DNA of 64,000 nucleotides. It comes from Bacillota bacterium (GTDB lineage: Bacteria > Bacillota > Clostridia > Acetivibrionales > JANLFN01). The notes beneath the pieces were generated by a model, which did no database searches, was not told the origin of the DNA, and worked only from the letters and a program-made list of their open reading frames with translations. The stretch is from contig JAEWTV010000065.1 in the NCBI GenBank assembly GCA_023397675.1, positions 186,001-250,000 on the forward strand, written 5' to 3'. Below, piece by piece: positions 25,385-34,329 of this stretch (position 1 is the first letter of the stretch; each line of letters starts with the position of its first letter). A program made the translations under genes and the position numbers.

Positions 25385-26300
25385 GGTACTCACCTCCCAC
25401 CAGTTCAATAAAATAGTTCTCAAGGTTTGAGCCCATCTGATTAATCATATACAGTTTTACCCCATTTTTTACAAGTGTTTCAACTACAATTTCAGGGGAA
25501 TCCAGCAATTCAAAAAGCCTTATCTGATTATCCTCCAGAACTTCCATCCTGCTGCAGCCCAGCTGTTCCCTAATTACTGCACAGGCCTTATCCGTATTAT
25601 CAACCTTCATAAGCAGTGAGCTTGTGCATTTATCCAATAAATCCTGTGCTGATATTTGTTCTACCAGCTGGCCATTGTTAATAAATCCATATACGGTTGC
25701 AATCTGGGAAAGCTCGCTTAAGATATGGCTTGAGATAATTATCGTTGTATTCCTTTCTTTATTCAGCTTTAAAAGAATGTTTCTGAACTCTACAATTCCT
25801 GTCGGATCAAGACCGTTTATAGGCTCGTCAAGTATAAGAAGCTCAGGGCTTGCCATAAGTGCAAGAGCCAACCCTAAACGCTGCTTCATTCCGAGTGAAA
25901 AGTTCTTGAAGTTCTTCTTGCCTACACTATCAAGGCCGACGAATTTGAGTGCATCATCAACAATTTTCTTGTCTTCAATCCCTCTTTGTATTCTATAATA
26001 CTCAAGGTTCTTTTTAGCAGACAGATAGGGGAAAAAGCTTGGTGTCTCAATTATACAGCCTGTCCTTGTCCTTGCGGCAGAAAGCCCTTGTGCAGATGTT
26101 TCGTTGAAAAGTTCAATTTGACCGCTTGTAGGCATGGAAAGCCCGCATATCATCCTGATAAGAGTAGTCTTACCCGCTCCGTTCTTACCTACAAGACCAT
26201 AAATATCTCCCTGTTTAACCGTAATATTTACATTATTTACAGCATTATAATTATTGTACTTTTTGGTCAGATTGCCTGTTTTAAGCACAATCCCTTCCAT
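25377..26300 (-). CDS. ABC transporter ATPase, BcrA/DrrA type
   Basis: The 307-residue protein has Walker A GKNGAGKTT, the Q-loop segment GCIIETPSFFPYLSAKKNLEYY, signature FSLGMKQRLG, Walker B ELLILDEPINGLDP and the H-loop ISSH. The non-classical signature and a C-terminal extension of about 90 residues are typical of BcrA-type ATPases. It is translationally coupled to the ABC-2 permease. It lies downstream of the bceAB terminator, so it may be a separate unit or receive some read-through from it. Confidence 0.9.
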   Translation of the reverse strand: MEGIVLKTGNLTKKYNNYNAVNNVNITVKQGDIYGLVGKNGAGKTTLIRMICGLSMPTSGQIELFNETSAQGLSAARTRTGCIIETPSFFPYLSAKKNLEYYRIQRGIEDKKIVDDALKFVGLDSVGKKNFKNFSLGMKQRLGLALALMASPELLILDEPINGLDPTGIVEFRNILLKLNKERNTTIIISSHILSELSQIATVYGFINNGQLVEQISAQDLLDKCTSSLLMKVDNTDKACAVIREQLGCSRMEVLEDNQIRLFELLDSPEIVVETLVKNGVKLYMINQMGSNLENYFIELVGGEYHA

Positions 26301-26372
26301 TTAACCAACTCCTTAACATTAGATTACTGTTCTATTATGCATATTTTTCCTTACAACTGTATATTATACAAT

Positions 26373-26407
26373 AAAAAAAGTCCAATTGTCTGAACAATGG
26401 ACTTTTA
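26373..26407 (-). terminator. Terminator after bceB
   Basis: A stem of AAAAGTCCA-TTGT and its near-complement (one bulge) is followed on the minus strand by TTTTTTT. It starts about 20 bases after the bceB stop. Confidence 0.85.
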
Positions 26408-26428
26408 AATGTTCAATTATTGCCCTAA

Positions 26429-28336
26429 TTATGCTTTTACTAGGCTTACAAACTTTCTTGTGGTTATAATGTAAAAGCATATATAAATGAATACATAAAC
26501 AGTGATGCCCGCCAAGAACGGTATCAACAAGCTTATTTCGAGATATTTGTTAAGGAACTTCTGCAAAACACCTATCGCCATGAACGCATACACAGATCCG
26601 ACTATAAGAGGAATCATATAGCTAAGTCCCACTTGTTTTGACACTGCACGCCGGAGTTCATTTTCACCCAATCCAAGCTTGATTAGAACCTCATATTTTT
26701 TCCTGTCTCCGATAGCATCACTTATCAGCTTCATATACATGATACTTGCAGTTGAAAGCATAAACACCAGCCCCAGGAACAGTCCCGTAAACCTTACAAT
26801 ACCACTTACCTCATTATAAGAATTATAATAGGTGATATATGAATCCAAATTGTTTTCAAGACCTTTTATTTTGCTCAGTTCATTTGATAACACAAGTGAG
26901 TTTGCCTGATCGCTTACCAGTATACCATAAAAGTCTTTTTCATTTCCTCCTGCCTTAAGAGAATTAACCTTGAAAGTTTTATAATCATTATCCGTAAGTA
27001 TTATTGTGTTATTTTCAAACCTGCCGCCAAGCAGAGGGGTGTTTTCCGTCTTTACAATTCTTATGTTTGAACCATACATATCAAGCAACTGATTGTCCTT
27101 GAACCCGCTATCATTAGCCGATATTGTAGAAAGAGCCGAACCATCCGTCAATTTTCCAGCTTCTCGTATGAAAGTGTCCTTGCCATCCGAGTTAAGACTT
27201 TGAACAATTTTCTTATAATCTGAAAGCCTTATAACAGGATAAACCTTTTGAAGGCTATTATTTTGTTCCTTATAAAGCAGGTACTTAATGCTGACGTCAA
27301 GCAAGACCTTATGCCCTGAAGTGTTGATTGTATCCATTACTCTATACTTAACTGAATTGTCGTCCGACACATAGGTAAAAGAGTAAGGGTAAGCAATTTT
27401 AACGGTGCTGTTGAATAGATGCTGTACCGAGAAAGCAGCACCTATGGATGTTATAGTAGCAGCGGCTATTATTGATATACATGCAAGGGTCCTGTAATTA
27501 TACCTTATTCTATAGGCAATGTTGGAAATACTGATTATATTGACCCCTTTATACATAACCCTTTTGTTGCTTGTCATAAGCTTAATCACAACCGACAGAA
27601 ATGAGCTGAACAGCAGGAATGTCCCCAAGATAATACAGAACATTGCAGCAGTGCCCTTAATGACAAACGTGTCATTAAAAATATCCCTGCTGAATAAGTA
27701 CCCTGCAAAAATGAGCAAAACAGAAACAATACCTGTAAAATATCTGGTTTTTAAAAGCCTATCTTCCTGTTTTTCGGAATTCAAAAGCTCAATAAGCGTA
27801 CTTCTTGATATACGGATAAATCCCTTAATTGCGGCGAATATAAAAATAAAAATGAATACCAGAGAAGTGATTATAATTGCTTTTATAGATATAAAAAACA
27901 CTGCCTGGGATTTTAAAACAGCAACCTTGGTTAACAGCATAAGAAAAGCCTTTTGAAAGATAATTCCGAAAAACAATCCAAACACAAGCGATATAACTCC
28001 CAAAATTATTTGTTCAATGGCAAAAACGCCTGCAATTCTGGAATGATCAACTCCCATGAAAGTATAGATACCTATTTCCCTTTTCCTTTGCTTTAGGAAA
28101 AATGAATTGGAATAAAGTATAAAGAACGATATGAAAAATATAAGTATCAAGGATGTCATGTAAAGAGTCGCATTTATGATAACCTTGTCCGAACCTCCTA
28201 GACTCATTGAAGGGTTGAATAACAAAGAAAAAAAGTTTAAAAAAACAGCTATGGAAAAAACCATACAAATGATATTGAATTTAAACAGTCTGAAGTTGTT
28301 TTTTACATTAAAAAAGGCCAGCTTAAAAGCACTCAT
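26429..28336 (-). CDS. bceB: BceB-type peptide-antibiotic resistance permease
   Basis: Start at ATG 28336, eight bases after GGAGG and inside the end of bceA (14-base overlap). The 635-residue protein has the BceB topology: one N-terminal helix pair, FtsX module with KQRKREIGIYTFMGVDHSRI, further helices, a large extracytoplasmic domain between helices seven and eight (about 310-515), and a C-terminal FtsX module with YEVLIKLGLGENELRRAVSKQ. BceAB-type transporters free lipid II cycle intermediates from antimicrobial peptides and also act as the sensor for the linked kinase. The large loop is where the target specificity lies. Confidence 0.92.
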   Translation of the reverse strand: MSAFKLAFFNVKNNFRLFKFNIICMVFSIAVFLNFFSLLFNPSMSLGGSDKVIINATLYMTSLILIFFISFFILYSNSFFLKQRKREIGIYTFMGVDHSRIAGVFAIEQIILGVISLVFGLFFGIIFQKAFLMLLTKVAVLKSQAVFFISIKAIIITSLVFIFIFIFAAIKGFIRISRSTLIELLNSEKQEDRLLKTRYFTGIVSVLLIFAGYLFSRDIFNDTFVIKGTAAMFCIILGTFLLFSSFLSVVIKLMTSNKRVMYKGVNIISISNIAYRIRYNYRTLACISIIAAATITSIGAAFSVQHLFNSTVKIAYPYSFTYVSDDNSVKYRVMDTINTSGHKVLLDVSIKYLLYKEQNNSLQKVYPVIRLSDYKKIVQSLNSDGKDTFIREAGKLTDGSALSTISANDSGFKDNQLLDMYGSNIRIVKTENTPLLGGRFENNTIILTDNDYKTFKVNSLKAGGNEKDFYGILVSDQANSLVLSNELSKIKGLENNLDSYITYYNSYNEVSGIVRFTGLFLGLVFMLSTASIMYMKLISDAIGDRKKYEVLIKLGLGENELRRAVSKQVGLSYMIPLIVGSVYAFMAIGVLQKFLNKYLEISLLIPFLAGITVYVFIYICFYIITTRKFVSLVKA

Positions 28337-29090
28337 TCCTGTCACCTCCGCTCAGCGAAGACATCATAGAAAGTATCCTTTGATAGAGCTCTTTTCTTGA
28401 TGTATCCTTATATAATTTTGCATGAATCTGACCGTCTGCCAAAAACAGTACTCTTTTGCTGAAACTTGCCGCAAATGCATCATGTGTTACCATTATTACA
28501 GTTGTTCCAAGCTTTTCATTCATATCTGCGAAGCAATTAAGAAGCTCGGTTGCAGACTTTGAGTCAAGTGCACCTGTCGGCTCGTCTGCAAACACAACAG
28601 CCGGTGAAGTAATCAATGCACGTGCTGCAGCTGTTCTCTGCTTTTGTCCGCCTGAAAGCTGATATGGATATTTTTTGAGCTGCTCTTCTATTCCGAAAAA
28701 CCTGCTCAATCTGTCTACCTTTTGTTTTATATCATTGTGGGAAACCTTGTTCAAAGCCAGCGGAAGAGCGACATTGTCCTGTATTGTCATGTTATCCAGC
28801 AGGTTATAGTCCTGAAATATAAACCCTATGTTATCCCTTCTGAACCTTGAAATATCCTTTGTATGAATTTTTGATAAATCCCTTCCGTTGAAAAAAATGC
28901 TTCCAGAGGTCTGCTTGTCAATTGTCGAAAGTAAATTCAGAAGAGTTGTTTTCCCAGACCCTGAAGGCCCCATTATACTTAAGAATTCTCCCTTTTCAAC
29001 CTCCAGATCAATACCTTTAAGCGCGGCAAACTGTACCCCTTTTTGGCCATATACCTTTTTAAGCTGATGTGTTTGAATAATACTATCCAT
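28323..29090 (-). CDS. bceA: BceA-type ABC ATPase
   Basis: Start at ATG 29090 with AAGGAAG about ten bases upstream; a GTG at 29099 is too near. The 255-residue protein has Walker A GPSGSGKTT, Q-loop GFIFQDYNLLDNMT, signature LSGGQKQRTAAARAL, Walker B VVFADEPTGALD and H-loop VTHD. It forms a complex with the BceB permease whose gene overlaps it. Upstream is a probable activator site with direct repeats. Confidence 0.94.
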   Translation of the reverse strand: MDSIIQTHQLKKVYGQKGVQFAALKGIDLEVEKGEFLSIMGPSGSGKTTLLNLLSTIDKQTSGSIFFNGRDLSKIHTKDISRFRRDNIGFIFQDYNLLDNMTIQDNVALPLALNKVSHNDIKQKVDRLSRFFGIEEQLKKYPYQLSGGQKQRTAAARALITSPAVVFADEPTGALDSKSATELLNCFADMNEKLGTTVIMVTHDAFAASFSKRVLFLADGQIHAKLYKDTSRKELYQRILSMMSSLSGGDRNECF

Positions 29091-29126
29091 TAATGACACT
29101 TCCTTTTCATTAAACTCTATGTCATC

Positions 29127-29194
29127 ATTATAAATATCGCGTTATCCGGCTGCCATCGACAGATGTTACATTTCACAGCTTCAATGTTACATTT
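29127..29194 (-). promoter_or_regulatory. bceAB promoter with two direct repeats spaced 21 bases
   Basis: On the plus strand ATGTTACATTT occurs at 29163-29173 and again at 29184-29194, exactly two helical turns apart. On the minus strand they lie upstream of a TATAAT (29132-29127) with no good -35 box, the classic layout for activation by an OmpR-type response regulator. The BceR-like regulator encoded upstream is the obvious candidate. Confidence 0.65.
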
Positions 29195-29216
29195 TTGTTA
29201 GGTGAGTATTAATCAC

Positions 29217-30239
29217 TTAATCGGGAAGTGATGTATAATCGGATATTCTATAAAAGGTAATGGTGAATTCAGTATAGACACCAGGCTGAGAGGTTACTTC
29301 TATCCGATGTCCCAGCTTGTCCAGCATCTTTTTGGTTATGTACAGTCCCATGCCGGTAGATTTGGAGATATTGGCACCGTTGTTTCCGGTAAAACTTTTA
29401 TCAAATACACGTGTTATATCCTTCGGAAGAATCCCTACACCATTGTCTCTGAAAACAAGCTTAACATTGCCGTTTTCATCAGATGATGCATTGATGTCTA
29501 TAAGACCGCCGTGGTTCACATATTTGTATGAATTGTTCAATAACTGGTCCAAAGTGTAAGAAAGCCATTTTTCATCCGAAAGTACTGCATAATCAAGATT
29601 TGACACGTTAATTTCTATGTTCTTGGAAATAAGCAAAGTAGAATTCCTTTTAACCGCGCTTTTAACTGTCCTGTCAAGTTCAACACTTCCAACCGCAAGG
29701 TCTTCACTGTAGTTCGTTGCCCTGCTTATATGGAGCACCTGGTTTACAAGAAATTTTATTCTCTCAATTTCTGTCCGAATTTCATTTGTAGTAGCTGTAT
29801 CACCGGCCCTTTCAAGAACTAACTCAGAAACCGATACCGGAATTTTGATTTCATGCACCCATTTGGTTATGTAATCATTCAATTCATCAATAGATTCCTT
29901 AAGCTCCCGAACCTGCAATTCCGCTTTGTCATTCTTGTTATTTATGAGATCCCTTATCATCAGGGAATAGAAGGAATTATCCTGCGGTACTGACCCATCT
30001 GTATTTTCTTTTAAATTCAAGACATCCCGTAGCGACTTGTATTTCCCCCGCCAGCCTATATAGGTGCTAATGCTGAAAATAAGAGTAAATACAGCAATAA
30101 GAACATTAATATAAATTATGTCTCCCGTAAACTTACCAGAGTCTGGATTTAATAGCAAAACGAAATTAACTGACAGTATTATAATGATTATTAAACCCAC
30201 TACGGTCTTATTTGCCTTAATATATGAGAAAATATTCAT
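29217..30239 (-). CDS. bceS: BceS-type intramembrane-sensing histidine kinase
   Basis: The 340-residue kinase has two membrane helices in residues 13-63 with a very short outside loop (LLNPDSGKFTGDIIY), so it cannot sense ligand by itself. Its phosphorylation box is KWVHEIKIPVS, and the ATPase domain has NNSYKYVNHGG, RDNGVGI and TGMGLYI. In this family the kinase is controlled through the BceAB transporter. Its ATG overlaps the stop of the response-regulator gene by four bases. Confidence 0.93.
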   Translation of the reverse strand: MNIFSYIKANKTVVGLIIIIILSVNFVLLLNPDSGKFTGDIIYINVLIAVFTLIFSISTYIGWRGKYKSLRDVLNLKENTDGSVPQDNSFYSLMIRDLINNKNDKAELQVRELKESIDELNDYITKWVHEIKIPVSVSELVLERAGDTATTNEIRTEIERIKFLVNQVLHISRATNYSEDLAVGSVELDRTVKSAVKRNSTLLISKNIEINVSNLDYAVLSDEKWLSYTLDQLLNNSYKYVNHGGLIDINASSDENGNVKLVFRDNGVGILPKDITRVFDKSFTGNNGANISKSTGMGLYITKKMLDKLGHRIEVTSQPGVYTEFTITFYRISDYTSLPD

Positions 30240-30910
30240 AATATTATGTATCCTTCTCCCTTACGAGTTGATATAAGGTTTTCTATACCAATTTCAGCGA
30301 GCTTGCTTCTTATACGGTTAATGTTTACGGTTAAAGTATTTTCATTAACATAATAATCCTCATCCCAAAGAGCTTTCATAAGCTTTTCACGCGACACAAG
30401 CACTGCCTTGTTTCTCATAAGCATGCCGAGTATTTTAAATTCGTTTTTAGTCAGCTCAAGCTTTTTATCCTTAAATAAAAGTGTTCCGCTTTCTGTATCC
30501 AGGATTATTCCTTTATATTCAAGGGTATCTCTTTTTTCGTTCTGGTAATCATAGGTTCTTCTTAGAAGTGCCTGGATTTTTGCCAGCAGGATATCGGGTG
30601 AAAAGGGTTTTGTAACGTAGTCATCGGCACCCTGATTGACAGCCATAATGATATCCATGTTTGAATCCCGCGAGGAAAGGAAGATTATAGGCGTCTTGGA
30701 TATATTCCTTATTTGCCTGCACCAATAGAACCCATCAAAGTAAGGTAGGTTAATGTCCATAAGCACCAAATGAGGTTTTATATCAATAAATTCCTTTAAG
30801 ACATTTTCAAAGTCATTTATCCGTTGTGTTTCAAAGCCCCACCGTGACAGGTGATTTCCTATATTAGAACAAAGTGAATCGTCATCCTCAATTACCAGAA
30901 TGTTATACAT
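30236..30910 (-). CDS. bceR: BceR-type OmpR-family response regulator
   Basis: The 224-residue protein has a receiver domain with the phosphorylated Asp in LVLMDINLPYFDGF, the conserved SSRD and the Lys in DDYVTKPFSPD. The winged helix carries LTKNEFKILGMLMRNKAVLVSREKLMKALWD and NTLTVNINRIRSKL. It is the first gene of the RR-HK pair, followed by bceAB. It most likely activates bceAB through the 21-base direct repeats. Confidence 0.94.
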   Translation of the reverse strand: MYNILVIEDDDSLCSNIGNHLSRWGFETQRINDFENVLKEFIDIKPHLVLMDINLPYFDGFYWCRQIRNISKTPIIFLSSRDSNMDIIMAVNQGADDYVTKPFSPDILLAKIQALLRRTYDYQNEKRDTLEYKGIILDTESGTLLFKDKKLELTKNEFKILGMLMRNKAVLVSREKLMKALWDEDYYVNENTLTVNINRIRSKLAEIGIENLISTRKGEGYIIL

Positions 30911-31013
30911 ACTATTCCCCCAACAAATTATATCAACTTAATCGCTTATCTCCTAAATACATTTTATCAGAAAGATGTGTATCTTATATTATTTTTTATT
31001 TCACACTAACTAC

Positions 31014-31064
31014 TTGACTTTTTCAAACTACAAGTGTAGATTAATAGCATAACTACAATTGTAG
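31014..31064 (+). promoter_or_regulatory. Promoter with two canonical BlaI-type operators
   Basis: TTGACT (31014-31019), 17 bases and TAGATT (31037-31042) form a promoter. CTACAAGTGTAG (31028-31039) overlaps its -10 box, and CTACAATTGTAG (31053-31064) lies after it, with centres 25 bases apart. Both match the TACA-N2-TGTA consensus known for BlaI, MecI and CopY. This is autoregulation by the BlaI gene that follows. Confidence 0.85.
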
Positions 31065-31087
31065 ATAAAAAACAAAGGAGGTTAGCC

Positions 31088-31471
31088 ATGGAAAAACCAC
31101 CAAAAATAACTGATGCAGAATGGACAGTTATGAAAATACTATGGAAAAACCAGAAATGTACTTCATCAGATATTATAAATGAATTATCGGGAAGCAAGGA
31201 CTGGAGCCCAACAACAATCCAGACTCTGATTTCAAGGCTTGTTGAAAAAAAGGCTATAGGCTATCAGAAGGTCGGAAGAACCCACCACTATTATCCCCTG
31301 GTAACCGAAACCAATTGTCTTAAAGAAGAAAGACAGACATTCTTAAAACGCCTTTACGATGGTTCACTAAGCTCATTGATGGCAGGTTTTCTTGAAGATG
31401 AGAAGCTGACACCGGATGAGATAAACAGGCTGGACAGTTTGCTTGAAAAGTACAAGAAACAAAAGGAGTAA
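31088..31471 (+). CDS. blaI: BlaI/MecI/CopY-family repressor (second)
   Basis: The 127-residue protein begins KPPKITDAEWTVMKILWKN and has the canonical recognition helix WSPTTIQTLISRLVEKK, typical of BlaI proteins that bind TACA-N2-TGTA, which is present twice in its promoter. The BlaR1 cleavage region is visible as RQTFLKRLYDGS. It starts seven bases after GGAGG and ends two bases before the gene of its partner protease. No beta-lactamase gene is near. Confidence 0.93.
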   Translation: MEKPPKITDAEWTVMKILWKNQKCTSSDIINELSGSKDWSPTTIQTLISRLVEKKAIGYQKVGRTHHYYPLVTETNCLKEERQTFLKRLYDGSLSSLMAGFLEDEKLTPDEINRLDSLLEKYKKQKE

Positions 31472-31473
31472 TT

Positions 31474-34215
31474 ATGAAAATTTCTATGTTCACTGATTGG
31501 CTCCTGTATTCTTCAGCCACAGCAGGTATACTTGTGCTTATTATACTTTCAATAAAGGCCATCTGCAAAAGTAAACTGGGACCAAAAGGCCAGTATTATA
31601 TATGGTTTCTGATTTTTATTAAATTGCTGGTTCCATTTTCTCTGCATAGTCATGCAAGTATTTTTAACCTATTTCCATCTGATGAAGGCAAATTGCATTT
31701 ATCATTAGAAAAGACCGTTACAGAGGAACGCGCATTCCCCCATCCCGGCCTTGAAAAAAAAGAAAATACCTTAAAAACAATTGTACCATCTACAAGCGAA
31801 GAACTCAATTCCAAAAAGCCAGACAATGTTACAGCATCTGTAACCCCAAAATCGGAAAATACTTCAGAAAAGACGGCGGAAATACCTATGGGTACCGTAA
31901 TAATTCTTGTGTGGTCTCTTGGAGCACTGATTACAGGGTTTTTTATACTATCAAGAGATATCCTCTTTTGGATAAAGATTAACAAAAATCACCCTGAAAG
32001 AAATACTGTTCTGGATGAAATAATTGCAGAATGTACAGGTATTCTACAATTTAAAAGGCATATTGCCGCTGTAGTAACCAGTGATGTATCTGTTCCGGCT
32101 GTATACGGAATTATAAAGCCAAGGCTGTTATTCCCTCAGAACATAAATGACCAGCTTGGCAGGAATGAAATAAAATACATAGTACTTCATGAATTAGCTC
32201 ATGTAAAGAGACAGGATATACCTGTAAATTGCATTATTACGTTATTGAAAATAATGCACTGGTTCAATCCCCTTATCTGGCTTGCCTTCAGCAAAATGAA
32301 GTATGACATGGAAGTAGCATGCGATGCAGCAGCACTGCAGCATTTGAAGCCCGGCGAATATACAGACTATGGATTTACAATAATAAAGCTTCTGAAAAAC
32401 ATTAATCAAATGCGTAGTATTTCAACGGCAGCAGGTATAATAGATAAAAAATCACACATGGAAGGAAGAATCAATATGATATGTTTATTTAAAAAGAATT
32501 CATATAAATGGTCTGCGGCAGCTCTGGCATTAATTACTGCCGTAGGTGTAATAGGGCTAACTGTTCCTATAGAAGCAGCACCTTTAAATAATACCCCCGT
32601 TAAATCAGTAGAGGCTTCATACACTCCTAAAGCATCCGCAGCCTCAACCGCAGAGGGTAAAATAATTAATTTCCCCGATAAAAAGCTTGCTGAATGTATT
32701 GCAAGAGACAGCCACCTGCCTGCTGGCAGTGTTATACGGGAAGGGGACCTCAGGGAGCTTAAACACTTAAAATTACTTGAGGTATATAACCTTGAAGGGA
32801 TACAGTCCTGTACAAACCTTGAATCACTAAATTTTGAGAAATGCAGTGTACGTGATATTTCTCCTTTGCAGAAGCTATCCAAACTAAAGGACCTTATCAT
32901 TCAAGGTAATACTGTGAATCTTGATCTTAAGCCATTGGCTGATATACAGCAGTTAGAATCCTTACGGTTGGATGAAGTAAAGAATTTCGAGATATTTAAA
33001 GGACTTAAAGAATTAAAATCGCTTACTATAGAAAGTATGGATGGGATTTCAGATTTGAAGGATTTGAAATTATGCAAAAGCCTTGAGAGCCTATCTATAA
33101 GGAATTCGGGAGAAGGCTTCAAAAGTATTGAGGGTATTGAGGAATTACCTAACCTGAAGGAGTTATCTATTGATTTTGCAGAATGGAATACCCATCAAAA
33201 GGGTTTAAAGTCTTTTCAGTTTGATATTAGCCCTATAAGTAAACTTACAGACCTTCAGTCGCTTACCGTCACAAATGTAAGTGATATGGACAGTCTCAAG
33301 GTTATTTCAAATTTGACCGACTTAAATAAATTAAGCATAGGCGTAAACAAGGCTAGTTTTAATCCTAAAATCATTTCAAATTTAACTCATTTAAAAGAAT
33401 TGTGTCTCAGCGACCTAAGTACAGATAACCTCAATGATTTGTCCGGCATGACCGAGCTGGAGGCACTGAGTATATTCGGTAGTAAATTTAAAGATATCAG
33501 TGCAATTTCAAAATTTACAAAATTAAAATTACTGACCCTTAATGATAACCAGATAGCCGATATACAACCACTGTCAGAATTAAAGGGACTGAATAGCCTA
33601 GACCTGTCTTATAATAAAGTAAGCAATATATCAGCTCTTACAGAATTAAACAACTTAAAAGAGTTGGACATATCGGGCAATTCTATTACCAACCTTAAAT
33701 CCTTGCATTCTTTAAGCAGCCTGGAATCACTCTATGCAAGCCAATGCGGTATAAGTGATATCAGCCCGCTGTCGGGACTGAAAAATCTTAAGCGCTTAGA
33801 AATAGGGGATAACAAAATAAGTGACATCTCAAGTATTTCAAGCTTATCATCCCTGGAGGAATTAAACATTACATATAATCGTGTACGTAATATTTCAGAC
33901 CTGAAAGAATTGCAAAATTTAAAATATTTTTATGCAAGTTCCAATAATATTACTGATATTAGATTTCTTAGTAATCTTAAAGAACTTATAAACATACAAC
34001 TGGGTAACAACAGCATCAGTGACCTTGCACCCCTTGCAGGTTTGAAGACATTAACGGTCCTTAATATTGAAAACAATAAAATCACCGATGTAAAACCGCT
34101 TAAAGGGTTAACCAACCTGTCTGGTCTTTATCTAAAGGGCAATAACATCAAGGACCTCAGTCCACTTGCTCCAATTTATGATAATTTATTTCGTAAGGAT
34201 TTTAAGTTAAACTAA
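31474..34215 (+). CDS. BlaR1-type M56 protease with leucine-rich-repeat sensor
   Basis: Residues 1 to about 375 are a BlaR1-type protease: membrane helices at 10-30 and 43-60 (GQYYIWFLIFIKLLVPF), a Ser/Thr/Lys/Glu-rich loop, a helix near 140-160, zinc motif HELAH starting at H239, MEVACDAA and a last helix with AALALITAVGVIGL. In place of a penicillin-binding domain, residues of about 400-905 form about twenty internalin-type repeats of 22 residues (pattern LxxLxxLxLxxNxIxDIxPLxx), most regular in the last 14. The array should lie outside the membrane and bind a protein, peptide or glycan ligand. With the BlaI gene it forms a two-gene operon; a terminator follows. Confidence 0.92.
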   Translation: MKISMFTDWLLYSSATAGILVLIILSIKAICKSKLGPKGQYYIWFLIFIKLLVPFSLHSHASIFNLFPSDEGKLHLSLEKTVTEERAFPHPGLEKKENTLKTIVPSTSEELNSKKPDNVTASVTPKSENTSEKTAEIPMGTVIILVWSLGALITGFFILSRDILFWIKINKNHPERNTVLDEIIAECTGILQFKRHIAAVVTSDVSVPAVYGIIKPRLLFPQNINDQLGRNEIKYIVLHELAHVKRQDIPVNCIITLLKIMHWFNPLIWLAFSKMKYDMEVACDAAALQHLKPGEYTDYGFTIIKLLKNINQMRSISTAAGIIDKKSHMEGRINMICLFKKNSYKWSAAALALITAVGVIGLTVPIEAAPLNNTPVKSVEASYTPKASAASTAEGKIINFPDKKLAECIARDSHLPAGSVIREGDLRELKHLKLLEVYNLEGIQSCTNLESLNFEKCSVRDISPLQKLSKLKDLIIQGNTVNLDLKPLADIQQLESLRLDEVKNFEIFKGLKELKSLTIESMDGISDLKDLKLCKSLESLSIRNSGEGFKSIEGIEELPNLKELSIDFAEWNTHQKGLKSFQFDISPISKLTDLQSLTVTNVSDMDSLKVISNLTDLNKLSIGVNKASFNPKIISNLTHLKELCLSDLSTDNLNDLSGMTELEALSIFGSKFKDISAISKFTKLKLLTLNDNQIADIQPLSELKGLNSLDLSYNKVSNISALTELNNLKELDISGNSITNLKSLHSLSSLESLYASQCGISDISPLSGLKNLKRLEIGDNKISDISSISSLSSLEELNITYNRVRNISDLKELQNLKYFYASSNNITDIRFLSNLKELINIQLGNNSISDLAPLAGLKTLTVLNIENNKITDVKPLKGLTNLSGLYLKGNNIKDLSPLAPIYDNLFRKDFKLN

Positions 34216-34252
34216 ATCTTCTAGATGTATGAATAATAATAGTATTAGACTT

Positions 34253-34283
34253 AAAAGGGGACGTTTTTATAACGCCCCCTTTT
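34253..34283. terminator. Bidirectional terminator between the BlaR-LRR and DUF362 genes
   Basis: AAAAGGGG-A-CGTT pairs with AACG-C-CCCCTTTT around a TTTAT loop, with A and T tracts that would serve either strand. The two genes converge on it. Confidence 0.85.
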
Positions 34284-34329
34284 GATCTTTGAAGGAATAA
34301 GATACGGTTTTCAATACCATGCCACTTAA

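Noticed and set aside
32406..32900. Open frame of 164 codons on the minus strand opposite the BlaR-LRR gene
   Set aside because: No recognisable domain, no ribosome site, fully covered by the M56/LRR coding region.
31474..34215. Internalin-type surface adhesin
   Set aside because: The LRRs are fused to an M56 protease and membrane helices and follow a BlaI gene; there is no LPxTG or other wall-anchor motif.
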